41,034 bases of DNA from Blastopirellula marina (GTDB lineage: Bacteria; Planctomycetota; Planctomycetia; Pirellulales; Thermoguttaceae). A model generated the notes under the pieces. It was not told the DNA's origin. It made no database searches and saw only the letters and a list, made by a program, of their open reading frames with translations. Location: contig DYLS01000040.1 in assembly GCA_020721965.1 (NCBI GenBank), positions 1 to 41,034 on the forward strand, read 5' to 3'. The translations under genes were made by a program, and so were the position numbers. How positions within the stretch are numbered: the first letter of the stretch is position 1; every line of letters begins with the position of its first letter. This document shows, piece by piece, positions 26,668-35,270 of the stretch.

Positions 26668-26937
26668 TCAGCTCAGGTACGCGGCGATCACACCTTCCGC
26701 GGGGCGGGGAATGATGTGGCTGGCCACCAATTCACCGACCTGCGAAGCAGCATTCGCACCGGCTTCCACTGCGGCTCGCACACTGCCCACATCGCCGCGG
26801 ACGATCGTCGTCACCAATCCGCCGCCGATCTGCACGCGCTTCACGATCTGGACGTTAGCGGCCTTCGCCATCGCATCTGTCGCTTCCACCAAAGCCACCA
26901 AACCCTTCGTTTCAATCAATCCAATGGCGTCTTGCAT
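26668..26937 (-). CDS. BMC-H hexameric shell protein, paralogue 2
   Basis: An 89-residue single-domain BMC protein: [32 protein letters not shown], pore loop RVQIGGGL (GGG at 38-40), then [20 protein letters not shown] and VASHIIPRP. Hexamers tile the facets of the shell, and the pore loop lines the central channel. The open frame extends upstream to 26997, but ATG 26937 fits the family and an AAAGGG lies about 11 bases before it. It follows the other BMC-H gene by 66 bp and precedes the kinase gene by 147 bp. Confidence 0.95.
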   Translation of the reverse strand: MQDAIGLIETKGLVALVEATDAMAKAANVQIVKRVQIGGGLVTTIVRGDVGSVRAAVEAGANAASQVGELVASHIIPRPAEGVIAAYLS

Positions 26938-27003
26938 GGTAGAGATACCCTTTCTTTTTTCAACAATCCCAGCTCGAGTACTTTTGCGAGGCGTCATGAT
27001 GAA

Positions 27004-27309
27004 TCAATCCGCCTTGGATTCCTTGACCATGGTCGCCGGCAAAACCGCCGAAAGCTCATCATGAGGGCGAGGAATGACCTGCACGCTAACCACCTCGCCG
27101 ATCCGCGCGCCAGCCGCCGCACCGGCGTCCGTGGCCGCCTTGACCGCCGCCACATCACCCGTCACAAACACGCTCACCAATCCGCTCCCCACCTTGTCCC
27201 AACCCAAGAACTGCACATTGGCAGCCTTGAGCATGGCATCGGTGGCTTCCACCAGGGTCACGAAACCCTTGGCCTCAATCATGCCTAAAGCTTCCATTGA
27301 CTTTGCCAT
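27004..27309 (-). CDS. BMC-H hexameric shell protein, paralogue 1
   Basis: A 101-residue BMC-H protein: [33 protein letters not shown], pore loop DKVGSGL (GSG at 41-43), [22 protein letters not shown] and [11 protein letters not shown], with a tail of about 12 residues ([12 protein letters not shown]). The GSG pore resembles that of PduA-type shells, unlike the GGG of its neighbour, so the two hexamers probably differ in what they pass. It lies 143 bp after the PduL-type gene in the leftward operon. Confidence 0.95.
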   Translation of the reverse strand: MAKSMEALGMIEAKGFVTLVEATDAMLKAANVQFLGWDKVGSGLVSVFVTGDVAAVKAATDAGAAAGARIGEVVSVQVIPRPHDELSAVLPATMVKESKAD

Positions 27310-27452
27310 CGTTTTCTACTCCAGGGGTACGAACCAAACCGAACTCACATTTTCCACTTGGATGCCTCGGCCTTTTCCGCGGCCTTCCGGCATCCGACGA
27401 CGAACTTCTGCCTTTTACCCTGCTTGGGTGATCTCCCCTCCGCCTCCGATTC

Positions 27453-28118
27453 TTAGGGCTTGAACAACTCGACTCGCACCGCGTGATCGATATCCGCGGC
27501 GTTCCCTTCATCCGTATCCAGATGCACCTCCAGCTTGCTGGTTTCATCCGCACGGACCAACAAGCCCTCATACACCGTCGTGCAAGATCCCGATTCGATG
27601 CGCAGAGACATGCGATCGCCGTTTTGGACGCCGTAATAGTCGGCATCCCGGAGGTGCATATGCACGTGCCGCTCGGCGCGAATCACGCCTTCCTTCAAGT
27701 CCACCACACCCGCCGGTCCCACCAGCACGCATCCCGGCGTGCCGTCGATCTTGCCGCTGGCACGCACCGGGGCATCGATCCCTAGGGAAATGGCATCCGT
27801 AAACGCCAACTCCACCTGGGTCCGTGAACGCGTGGGTCCCAAGACGCGAACGCTGGGCAACATCCGCCGCCGCGGCCCCACGAGCATCACCGTTTCTTCC
27901 GCGGCGTAAAAGCCGTCCTGGTACAGCGGCTTCATGGGCGTCAATTGATGCCCCTTGCCGAACAGCGTCTCGACATCCTCCTGACTCAAGTGGCAGTGCC
28001 GCGCCGAAATGCTGACCACCAGTTCGGGCTTGCCCGTCGGGCCGCCCAGCAACTGCACCACGATTTCGCGGACGATCTTTTCCACCTGCGAACGATCAAT
28101 CGGAGGTGCCACGCTCAT
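27453..28118 (-). CDS. pduL: PduL-type phosphotransacylase, with N-terminal encapsulation peptide
   Basis: A 221-residue enzyme that converts acyl-CoA and phosphate to acyl phosphate, recycling CoA in the shell. Residues 7-24 ([18 protein letters not shown]) form the encapsulation helix. Metal-ligand histidines are present: H41 and H43 in SARHCHLS, H151/H153/H155 in AERHVHMHL, and H199 in [13 protein letters not shown]. The length matches PduL rather than Pta. ATG 28118 is preceded by AAGGAAGGAG at about 12 bases. The frame stays open upstream to 28499 through a 14-bp tandem array, but that period is not a multiple of three, so the extension is not credible as protein. It is the first structural BMC gene. 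Confidence 0.94.
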   Translation of the reverse strand: MSVAPPIDRSQVEKIVREIVVQLLGGPTGKPELVVSISARHCHLSQEDVETLFGKGHQLTPMKPLYQDGFYAAEETVMLVGPRRRMLPSVRVLGPTRSRTQVELAFTDAISLGIDAPVRASGKIDGTPGCVLVGPAGVVDLKEGVIRAERHVHMHLRDADYYGVQNGDRMSLRIESGSCTTVYEGLLVRADETSKLEVHLDTDEGNAADIDHAVRVELFKP

Positions 28119-28375
28119 GGTTCTCGGGTTCTCCTTCCTTAACCTGAATACCGGCCTTCCGCCGGAAGATGTTCCACCTGTGATCGCGCCTGCGGCCGTT
28201 CCCTGCCCCGGCTCTTTTGTCCCAGTTATTTTGCCCAGGCTATTTGTCCTGATTACTTTTTCCTGGTTACTTTGACCTGATTGCTTCGCCCCCGTTACTT
28301 TGCTCCAGCTATTTTCCCCAGCTACTTTGTCCCGGTTACACTCACGTACCGCTCTCGCCCAGCCGCGATCCGCGT
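28119..28375 (-). promoter_or_regulatory. leader between deoR and the BMC structural genes
   Basis: 257 bp between the deoR stop and pduL start. Most of it is a 14-bp tandem array (28216-28339). The rest contains the pduL ribosome site. A second promoter for the structural genes could lie here, but I see no convincing -35/-10 pair. Read-through from the deoR promoter is also possible. Confidence 0.4.
28216..28339. repeat. 14-bp tandem array in the BMC leader
   Basis: Nine consecutive units (seven of 14 bp and two of 13 bp) with plus-strand consensus near TTTGTCCCAGTTAC; on the transcribed minus strand they read about GTAACYRGGACAAA. Divergence between units is moderate, but the phase is kept throughout. 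Being out of step with codons, the array is probably non-coding. Confidence 0.85.
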
Positions 28376-29227
28376 TCAACCGCTCCGCACCGCAGAATTC
28401 GCGTCGCCCATGCCGATCTCTCCCACCGGAAGCGTCTGCCGCTCCTGCACGGGGGCCACCAAGAGCCTCACACCAACCGACTCGAGTCTCGCCCGCCATG
28501 CATCCACCAAGCTCTCGTCCGAGACGACGACTTGCACGGCATCCAACGGGCAGAGGTGCGTCAAGCTACAGTGCCCGAACTTGGAACTGTCCGCCACCAC
28601 GATCACCTCGTCGGCGACCTCCATCATGCGGCGTTCGGTCTCCACCAGCAGAACGTTATTGTTGAAAAAGCCTTGCTCGTTGATCGCAGCCACGGACAAT
28701 ATCGCCTTCCGCACGCGCAGCGATCCGATCATCGCGTTGGCCAGCGGCCCTTGCGACACGCCGCTGCGAGGACAAATACTACCTCCCAAAAAGACTAGGT
28801 CACTAATCGGACTGGAGGCAAACAAATTGGCCACGGGAAGCGAATTGGTCACGACATGCACCGGCAGCCCGACCAATAGCCGGGCCACTTCATACGTCGT
28901 ACTCCCGCCGTCCAGAAGGACGGAATCGCCCGGCTGAATCAACTCCACGGCTTTGCGGGCGATCGCCTTCTTTTCGGCCCAATTCATGGGTTGCCGCAGT
29001 TCGAAATGGGGCAATTTGGGCGTCTTACCGGTATATAAAACGCCGCCGTGAATCCGCTGCGCCTCCCCTTCCTCCTCCAATGCCTCCAAGTCCCGGCGGA
29101 CCGTCGATTCCGACACGCCCAGCACGGTCGTCAAATCGTCCAGCGTGGCAAAGGTTTGCGCACGGATCAGCTCCAGAATCTGCTGCCGTCGCTCCTGAAC
29201 AGTCAGCGTTGATGAACTGGGCGGCAT
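28376..29227 (-). CDS. DeoR/GlpR-family transcriptional regulator of the BMC operon
   Basis: A 283-residue repressor-type protein. The DeoR winged helix-turn-helix lies at residues 10-62 ([42 protein letters not shown] without a break in the family pattern). The C-terminal DeoRC sensor domain has the sugar-phosphate loop [15 protein letters not shown] near 106 and [10 protein letters not shown] near 215. Such regulators usually release DNA when a phosphorylated sugar binds, fitting control by fuculose- or rhamnulose-phosphate. AGGAAG is about eight bases before the ATG. A strong promoter overlapped by a palindrome lies upstream (29305-29333), suggesting autoregulation. It is co-directional with, and upstream of, all BMC genes. 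Confidence 0.92.
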   Translation of the reverse strand: MPPSSSTLTVQERRQQILELIRAQTFATLDDLTTVLGVSESTVRRDLEALEEEGEAQRIHGGVLYTGKTPKLPHFELRQPMNWAEKKAIARKAVELIQPGDSVLLDGGSTTYEVARLLVGLPVHVVTNSLPVANLFASSPISDLVFLGGSICPRSGVSQGPLANAMIGSLRVRKAILSVAAINEQGFFNNNVLLVETERRMMEVADEVIVVADSSKFGHCSLTHLCPLDAVQVVVSDESLVDAWRARLESVGVRLLVAPVQERQTLPVGEIGMGDANSAVRSG

Positions 29228-29304
29228 AACGGTCTTCCTAAACCTTTAGCCCTACGTGGACCATCTCAACTCGAGAATCTTCACAGCAACCGAATCTCAC
29301 CTCG

Positions 29305-29333
29305 ATTATTACATCGTGACAGTTTTCTGTCAA
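29305..29333 (-). promoter_or_regulatory. sigma-70-type promoter for deoR and the BMC operon
   Basis: On the minus strand, -35 TTGACA (29333-29328, six of six), a 17-bp spacer and -10 AATAAT (29310-29305, five of six). This would start transcription near 29298, about 70 bp before the deoR ATG. Matches are to the general bacterial consensus; use in this organism is inferred. Confidence 0.68.
29317..29332. promoter_or_regulatory. perfect palindrome overlapping the -35 box: candidate DeoR operator
   Basis: TGACAG-TTTT-CTGTCA has perfect 6-bp arms around a 4-bp centre and covers most of the -35 hexamer. Binding here would block RNA polymerase, which fits a self-regulating repressor. Which protein binds is an inference from position. 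Confidence 0.55.
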
Positions 29334-29502
29334 CTAGGTGAACCAAACTTTTCATGCCTAGCACAAACGTGAATCATTAATATCACGGAAACCTGTCGCA
29401 AATAGTGTTATTTCGATTTCGATTCCCAACGGCGCAGACCGCTTTCAACCGCATCTCCAGCATTTTCGGAATAATCCTCAAGGTTTTCCCAGATTTCGGA
29501 CG

Positions 29503-31158
29503 ATGGAAGTTTCCAGCACGGCGGACCGCATAGCGGCGAGTTTGCCGTCAAAACTACCCCAAACATTCGTATTTACCCCTTTTTCGAATTCGGTGGCCAT
29601 GAGCGAGCAATTCCAGCGTCCAGGCAAGGACCCTCATCCAGAAACCGAAACCTGTTCGGAACGGAAAGCCGCACCGGAAGCCCAGAATCCTTCCCCCGTG
29701 CGATCATGCTCTTCCAGCTCCACATCGCGTTTGAGCGTTCTGACAGAAATACCCGACCTGAATCGTCCAGACGCGGATCTCGAAGAAATTGGACCTATTT
29801 CTCCTGGAGGCTATACCATGTGGGAAAAACCGGTTTGGCGTGGGGTCGTCCTCGGCGGGATAGTGATCCTTCTTCTGCTTGGGGTTTGGTTCATCTCACG
29901 CAATCGTAACGACGCCGGCGGATCGCGGGACAGCGCCGGCCGCTGGCAAGTCCCGGTTCCCCAGCCTGATGCGCCCGAGGCGCCCCGCTGGGGCTCCAAT
30001 CTGGCGGCACCCTCTAGCCCTGGGCCATCGGCAGATGCCCCCCCATCGCCGACCACGGCCGGGGAATGGGATTCATACGGGTCGTCACCGTCCCCAGGGC
30101 AAACAGCAGTCCCGCCCAAGTCTCCATTGGGCTTCGACCTTCCGCCGGGGAACCGATGGGGAGAGCCGGTCACCGTAGCTGCCGGTCCTCAGCCCAGCGC
30201 AGACTCCCTGCCGCCGCAGTATTCTCAACCGCAAACCAGCCGAGCCGAGGCGTCGCTGCCGGTTCCCAGTTTCCCGCCCCAGGGGATGTACGCTTTGCCA
30301 GCTCAACAGGGTGCTTGGGACGCTGCCGCCTCGCAGGCGCCGGTCACCCAACCGCAGCCCCCGACCTGGGCCAATGCCGTCCCGAGCAGCGTGACGGAAT
30401 CGCAACCCAGCAATGCCGCAGTATCGGCCTCGCTCCAAGAGGGCCAACCCTGCACGGTCCAAAACCCGTACTATCAGCCGGCGAACTCGATCCCTGAAGC
30501 GAGCCAGTATGCGGCCCAGAATGCCAGCGGCACAGCGTGGCCGGCCGCTCAGCCACCGGTCACTCCGGCGGCCCCGACTTCGAACTGGGCCGTCCAGCCC
30601 TCGCAGTCCCCTTGGCCGAACCTGCCCACAAGCTACCCGCAAAGCCAGCAAGCCTTTGCGAATGCCCCGGGCTACCGCTACCCCGGCTCGGAGACCATGC
30701 CGCCCGATGGTCTTCGCGTGGCGGCTCGCGACGGTAACAACGGTAATCTGACCGCCAGCAGCGGGTACGTCCCCGCCTATTCTCCTGACGGCGGCCGCCC
30801 AACCACCCCTACTTGGGCACCCAATCCAGCTGCCGCTCCGACCTATTCTTCACCGTCAGGTTTTTCACCGTCAGGCGCGGTCCCCGGTTGGAACCAGTAT
30901 CCTGCCCCCTCTCTGCCCAGCAGTGTTCCCAACCTGCAACCCCAGGTCGTCGATCCGGGGGTGGTCCGAGCGGATTACACGGGGGCAAGCCAAGCGGCAA
31001 ATGCGGGCAGCAACAGCGGCACGGTTCCCAATTGGCCCGCGACCGGTCAAGGTTCCGCTGCGACCCCGGGCACGTCGCCGTATTATTATCCGACAACGCC
31101 CCAAAACGCGCCCGTCTATCCCCAAACATCCACCTCGACGTGGAACACGTATCGTTAA
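29503..31158 (+). CDS. Pro/Gln/Ser-rich single-pass membrane protein
   Basis: A 551-residue protein with no recognised domain. The first ~105 residues are hydrophilic and acidic. One membrane segment (WRGVVLGGIVILLLLGVWFI) lies near residue 115, followed by a basic stop (SRNRND). The remaining ~420 residues are a low-complexity tract rich in Pro, Ser, Ala, Gln, Gly and Tyr, with loose recurring blocks such as QPPTWANAVPS, YPQSQQAFANAPGYRYPGS and SPSGFSPSGAVPGWNQYP. The topology suggests a long extended exported tail. Alternative starts are ATG 29599 and ATG 29818 (which begins right at the membrane segment); no ribosome site decides. It is upstream of the CpsD-like ATPase on the same strand, 155 bp apart. 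Confidence 0.65.
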   Translation: MEVSSTADRIAASLPSKLPQTFVFTPFSNSVAMSEQFQRPGKDPHPETETCSERKAAPEAQNPSPVRSCSSSSTSRLSVLTEIPDLNRPDADLEEIGPISPGGYTMWEKPVWRGVVLGGIVILLLLGVWFISRNRNDAGGSRDSAGRWQVPVPQPDAPEAPRWGSNLAAPSSPGPSADAPPSPTTAGEWDSYGSSPSPGQTAVPPKSPLGFDLPPGNRWGEPVTVAAGPQPSADSLPPQYSQPQTSRAEASLPVPSFPPQGMYALPAQQGAWDAAASQAPVTQPQPPTWANAVPSSVTESQPSNAAVSASLQEGQPCTVQNPYYQPANSIPEASQYAAQNASGTAWPAAQPPVTPAAPTSNWAVQPSQSPWPNLPTSYPQSQQAFANAPGYRYPGSETMPPDGLRVAARDGNNGNLTASSGYVPAYSPDGGRPTTPTWAPNPAAAPTYSSPSGFSPSGAVPGWNQYPAPSLPSSVPNLQPQVVDPGVVRADYTGASQAANAGSNSGTVPNWPATGQGSAATPGTSPYYYPTTPQNAPVYPQTSTSTWNTYR

Positions 31159-31313
31159 GCGTCCGACGATCGACAAGGGCGTTTCGTAACGCGGAGCTGC
31201 GATTCGTTTAACGATTCTACTTGGCAAACATCCATCACCTTGCATGCTTCGCTGAGAGTCGCTTCGTCGAAGCCGATGAACGGAAACATCACAGGGTAGA
31301 AGGACACGCGAAG

Positions 31314-32441
31314 ATGACACGCGTCGATCAGGCATTTCTTCGGCACTTGGACGCACTCGTGCCGAAACTGCCGGGCGTCGAGCAACCCGCCGTGCCCGAA
31401 TCCGCTTCAACCGCGACCGGCCAAGGGGAAGCCCCAAAACCTGGTCGAAGCCGGGTGGCGGCCCCCCATTTTGTCCTCCGACGAGCAACCGTGGACGCCC
31501 CGGCCCCGTGGCCGGCCGCTCCAATCGAGGCACGTCCTGAAGCAAAAACGGACGACGTCCACGCGGCAGAAGACGTGCACGCGGCACAAGAACCGTCATC
31601 CACCCATCCATCACCAACGCAGAGACCGAGTATGGCGATCGATACCCGCACGGGGACCAATGACATCCTGTCTCTTCCCAATTCCCAGGCTGCGGGGGGA
31701 CGTTCCGGCGGTTACGCACCATCCCTCGAGGTGGACGCCTTCGTGATCCCCCCGCTTTGCCGTACGTTGGCCGACCGCTACGGGGAGACCGCCCTTGCGC
31801 CGGTCGCCCAAGCCTTGGCTTCGGCAGCTCGGCGTGGCTGCTGCATCGGCGGCTTCCTGGGCTGGAGCGAGGCGTGCGGATGTACGGCGACGACCCTCGC
31901 CACGGCGATGCTCCTGGCCGATCGCGGCAAACGCGTCCTGGTCGTCGATGCGGCCGAAAACTCCGGCTTGAGTTTCCAGCTTGGCTTGGAGTTGGAGCAC
32001 GGCTGGGACACCGCCCCGAACCAGCCGTTACGCGAGTTGGTGATTCGTTCCGTCGATGATCGTTTCGATCTCTTGCCGCGTTCCACGGTCGCTCAAGACT
32101 CCAACGCGGCGGTCGGCGCCGACCCCACCAGGCAGCAGTTGCCCCCGCCACCATTATGGCGGAGATTGGCGGAGCTGACCCCACATTATGCCTTCATCTT
32201 GATCGACCTGGGCAAAGAGCCTATGGAAAACGGCCCGGCCAGCCAAGGCCCCCACGCGAGAAACGACAGGCACACGGCGCAACGGAAAACGGATTTGATG
32301 GCCGCGTGTGACATACTGTTCCACATTCGGGATGCGCGGAACCGGCAAGACCTGCGCGTCGCCCCACGGCCGAACCTCGCGACAGCCGCAATGCCCCGCC
32401 AACGTGCCTACATCATCGATAATTTCGCGTCGGGCACGTAA
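31314..32441 (+). CDS. CpsD/ParA-like ATPase-fold protein with degenerate P-loop
   Basis: A 375-residue protein. The first ~140 residues are low in complexity and include a short duplication (DDVHAAE, DVHAAQE). From residue 145 it follows the MinD/ParA/BY-kinase fold: FLGWSEACGCTATTLATAMLLADRGKRVLVVDA. The Walker A lysine is missing (CTATT where GKSTT is expected), while the following helix and VLVVDA strand are kept, as is YAFILIDLG later. ATP hydrolysis is therefore doubtful. ATG 31314 has GAAGGA upstream. It precedes the ExeA-like ATPase by about 70 bp. Similar CpsD-like and ExeA-like pairs occur in polysaccharide or exosortase-linked export loci, and the glycosyltransferase downstream agrees with that. 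The exact role is unknown. Confidence 0.78.
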   Translation: MTRVDQAFLRHLDALVPKLPGVEQPAVPESASTATGQGEAPKPGRSRVAAPHFVLRRATVDAPAPWPAAPIEARPEAKTDDVHAAEDVHAAQEPSSTHPSPTQRPSMAIDTRTGTNDILSLPNSQAAGGRSGGYAPSLEVDAFVIPPLCRTLADRYGETALAPVAQALASAARRGCCIGGFLGWSEACGCTATTLATAMLLADRGKRVLVVDAAENSGLSFQLGLELEHGWDTAPNQPLRELVIRSVDDRFDLLPRSTVAQDSNAAVGADPTRQQLPPPPLWRRLAELTPHYAFILIDLGKEPMENGPASQGPHARNDRHTAQRKTDLMAACDILFHIRDARNRQDLRVAPRPNLATAAMPRQRAYIIDNFASGT

Positions 32442-32512
32442 AGGAAGCAAAGCCATCCTTGTAGCACAGGCTACATTGGGTGGAGCCGATCTCCAATCCG
32501 TCGAGAGGTACG

Positions 32513-33334
32513 ATGATGTACGAGCGTTACTGGGAGTTGCGAGAAAGGCCCTTCAGCGACGACGCGTCGGGGGCATTCTTTCCCGCCGAGACTCATCAAA
32601 CGGCCCTCTTGAAGCTCCGCTATGCGTTGGACAATCGTCATGCGGCCGTGCTTCTCCTCGGCCCCTCCGGGATCGGCAAAAGCCTCGTGATCTCCCGTCT
32701 GCGGCGTTCCCTGGCGGAGAACTACCGGCCGATCGTTCATCTCGCTTACCCCTTCGTCATGCCGTCCGAAATACCTCTCTGCATTGCCGCAGAAGCTGGC
32801 TGGGTCTCCGCCGACGGCGGCGCGATTGGCACCCCGCTTCTGTTGCAAACCCTGGATCGCCGACTTCGAGAAATATCGCGACGCGGCGAGCGGGCCGTGG
32901 TGATCCTCGAAGAAACCCATCTTTGGCGATCCGCGCGATTCTGGGAAACCCTCCGCTCGCTCTTGAACCTTCCAGCCGGCGAGACTCCGGCATGGACCTT
33001 CATCATCTCGGCGCAGCCCGACATTCTGCCGACATTGCGAAGCCTGCCGCACCTGGAAGAACGGTTCTCGCTCCGCTGCCGCCTGAAGCCCTTCGGACCA
33101 GGCCAAACGCGGGAATACGTGCGGCACCGCTTATTGGCGGCGGGGGCGACGCGGCCCATCTTTACCGAAGAAGCCGAAGCCTTGATTCACGATCTTTCCG
33201 GCGGCGTGCCACGGCGGATCAACCGGCTTTGCGATCTGAGCCTTTTCATCGGCTTCGCCGAAAATCTGGACCAGCTCGGCCCGGAGCACGTGCAGGCCGT
33301 TCATGAGGAATTGACCGCCGTGACGGCCGAATAA
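32513..33334 (+). CDS. ExeA/GspA-like AAA ATPase
   Basis: A 273-residue AAA protein with the typical start MMYERYWELRERPFS of ExeA-like and exosortase-associated ATPases. Walker A is GPSGIGKS (50-57), Walker B is VVILEETHLW (about 128), followed by an arginine-containing sensor region and a C-terminal lid (GGVPRRINRLCDLSL). ExeA family proteins use ATP to assemble envelope machines; related proteins sit with CpsD-like kinases in exopolysaccharide loci. GAGAGG lies just before the double ATG at 32513. Unlike its upstream neighbour, it has an intact P-loop, so it may supply the ATPase activity of the pair. Confidence 0.85.
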   Translation: MMYERYWELRERPFSDDASGAFFPAETHQTALLKLRYALDNRHAAVLLLGPSGIGKSLVISRLRRSLAENYRPIVHLAYPFVMPSEIPLCIAAEAGWVSADGGAIGTPLLLQTLDRRLREISRRGERAVVILEETHLWRSARFWETLRSLLNLPAGETPAWTFIISAQPDILPTLRSLPHLEERFSLRCRLKPFGPGQTREYVRHRLLAAGATRPIFTEEAEALIHDLSGGVPRRINRLCDLSLFIGFAENLDQLGPEHVQAVHEELTAVTAE

Positions 33335-33386
33335 GCTGGTTGACACCGGTCTCCCCCAGGTCCCCGCCGCGTGCCATACTGGGGAC

Positions 33387-35261
33387 ATGAGGCCGATCCT
33401 TTTTCATTTCCCATCGATTCGTCGCGCGACCTTCCGTCGCTGCCGACGTGCCACTGCCGTGATCCTAGCCTTGCTGGTGGGCATCGGCGTGGCACTATTG
33501 CTGCTTGCGACCTCACCGTCCCTCCCCATGGCCTGGGATGAAGGCGATGCCCTCGATCGGGCGGACGCGATTCGCGAGTGGTTCGCTTCCTGGGCATCGC
33601 CCCGTGGCGAGGTCTCCCCGCGGAAGGCTTCACCCATCCGCAAGGGCTGGCCTTTCACTACGACGCGCGAGGGTCATCCCGCATTTTACGGCCTGGTGAT
33701 AGCGGCGGGACGCGCGATCGCACCGGACTTTCTCGACCCGCTCAGCCGCTATCGCCTGGGCCCGATTCTCCTTTTTGCCCTAGCGTGCGGGACAGTGACG
33801 GCGAAGCTCTCGCAGCGCTGGGGGACGTTCGCGGCCATCGCCGCCGTACTGGCAATCCTTCTACAACCTCGACTCTTTGCCCACGCCCATTTCGCCTCAT
33901 TCGATAGTCCTCTCACCGCATGTTGGATGCTAACCTGGGCAGCCCTGCCATTCGGCGCCGAGCGCCGGTGTTCCGCCTCTCATGCAACCCAGCACCGATT
34001 CCACGCGTCCGCTCTCGTATGCGGCGTATGTTTAGGTCTGACCATGGGGTGCAAGGCGAGCGGCTGGTTGGCGGTGATCCCCGTGGCTGTCTCCCAACTT
34101 TTAACCTACCGCCGCCGATTCCTCTTGCCGCTGGTCGCCGTCCTTGCGATCGCTGACGCGACTTTTATCGCTGTCAATCCACCGTTGTGGCACACCCCGC
34201 TCGCCGGTTTCGCCCATTTCTTCTACTTGAACCTTCACCGTTCCGCTCAACCTGGCCTCAATATCTCTATTTTATTCGCGGGACGCATGTACAATCTCGA
34301 TTATCCGCTCCCCATTTATAACACATTTTTATGGACCATGATCGCTGTACCGCTACCGCTTCTCGCTTTTTTCGCCGCCGGTCTGGTGTTCTTGCTTGCC
34401 TCGCGCAGCCATCGTCGCTGGGGCGCCGTGCTTATTTTGTTTTGGATTACACTGGTCCTTGCACGGGCCATCCCCGGCACGCCTCCGCACGACGGTATTC
34501 GCCAGTTTCTCCCAGCCTTTGCCATCCTCGGCATCATCGCTGGAATCGGCCTATCGACAGTGCTGCGATGGAGCCGCATGCTGATTCGCAGGAGGGCGAT
34601 TTACGCCATACCGCGAGAGATCTTCATCCGCCTCTGCCGTCGTTCGCCGTTCCAAGCATGGCCCGGCGAATCGCCGTCATCCAACGCTTCGCTCTCCTGT
34701 CCGATCCATCCGCACCACGACAGATTATTTCGGCAAGGGCAACAAATTCTTACAAATTGTATTTCCTTGGCCATCCTCATATTTTATTGTCTTCCTGCAT
34801 ATAGTGTCTATATTTATACGCCTCAATGGTTGTCTTACTACAACGTTTTAATCGGCGGTCTAAGTGGAGCGGAACGGGCGGGGTTCGAGGCAACCTATTA
34901 TTGGGATGCCTTGGATTGGGAAGTCATGGAATGGCTCAATCATCAGGCGGGCCACGGTAGGAGCGTATATTTGTCCACTTACCCGCAATGGAACTTGCGG
35001 CGGTTGCAGGAGTGGCGCTGGGCCGTTTGGAAGGACGCGTCGCGTCCGGAAGATGCGGCGTGGTACGTGGTTCAGAACCGCCCCAGCGGTTGGACTACCA
35101 CCGATGGACGGCTCTACCAGCGAGGGCAGGCCGCGTTCGAAAAAAGGATTCGCCGACTAGGTTCTTCGAGTCCGCCCCTGCTGAAGGTATTTTCCCGAGA
35201 TGAATTCCTCCGCTGGCGTGCGACGCAGGCAGTTCTCGCAAGCCCAGGCGTCGATCCCTGA
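33387..35261 (+). CDS. GT39/ArnT-like integral membrane glycosyltransferase
   Basis: A 624-residue protein with about ten hydrophobic segments and the GT-C fold arrangement: one N-terminal membrane helix, then a periplasmic loop with the catalytic-type acidic pair in AWDEGD (D51, E52), and REGHPAFYGLVIAAGR before the next helices. The C-terminal ~170 residues form a soluble domain. GT-C enzymes transfer a sugar from a polyprenyl phosphate to a protein, lipid or glycan on the outer face. It begins 53 bp after the ExeA-like gene and is likely co-transcribed. Local AT-richness near 34260-34340 and 34730-34850 is higher than in the neighbours. Acceptor and donor are unknown. Confidence 0.82.
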   Translation: MRPILFHFPSIRRATFRRCRRATAVILALLVGIGVALLLLATSPSLPMAWDEGDALDRADAIREWFASWASPRGEVSPRKASPIRKGWPFTTTREGHPAFYGLVIAAGRAIAPDFLDPLSRYRLGPILLFALACGTVTAKLSQRWGTFAAIAAVLAILLQPRLFAHAHFASFDSPLTACWMLTWAALPFGAERRCSASHATQHRFHASALVCGVCLGLTMGCKASGWLAVIPVAVSQLLTYRRRFLLPLVAVLAIADATFIAVNPPLWHTPLAGFAHFFYLNLHRSAQPGLNISILFAGRMYNLDYPLPIYNTFLWTMIAVPLPLLAFFAAGLVFLLASRSHRRWGAVLILFWITLVLARAIPGTPPHDGIRQFLPAFAILGIIAGIGLSTVLRWSRMLIRRRAIYAIPREIFIRLCRRSPFQAWPGESPSSNASLSCPIHPHHDRLFRQGQQILTNCISLAILIFYCLPAYSVYIYTPQWLSYYNVLIGGLSGAERAGFEATYYWDALDWEVMEWLNHQAGHGRSVYLSTYPQWNLRRLQEWRWAVWKDASRPEDAAWYVVQNRPSGWTTTDGRLYQRGQAAFEKRIRRLGSSSPPLLKVFSRDEFLRWRATQAVLASPGVDP

Positions 35262-35270
35262 GCCGTGAAT

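Larger units (their letters stand above)
29228..29502. promoter_or_regulatory. divergent control region between deoR and the Pro/Gln-rich protein gene
   Basis: A 275-bp AT-rich region. It holds the deoR promoter and palindrome (separate entries) and a second, weaker inverted repeat, CGTGA-N10-TCACG at 29368-29387. No clear promoter for the rightward gene was found. Confidence 0.6.

Noticed and set aside
28119-28499. N-terminal extension of the PduL-type protein through the 14-bp array
   Set aside because: The array period is not a multiple of three, the extension overlaps deoR, and ATG 28118 has a ribosome site and the family's encapsulation helix right after it.
30871-32184. 437-residue minus-strand ORF
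   Set aside because: Arg/Pro/Ser-rich shadow of the plus-strand genes at 29503-32441; composition is typical of antisense frames in GC-rich DNA.
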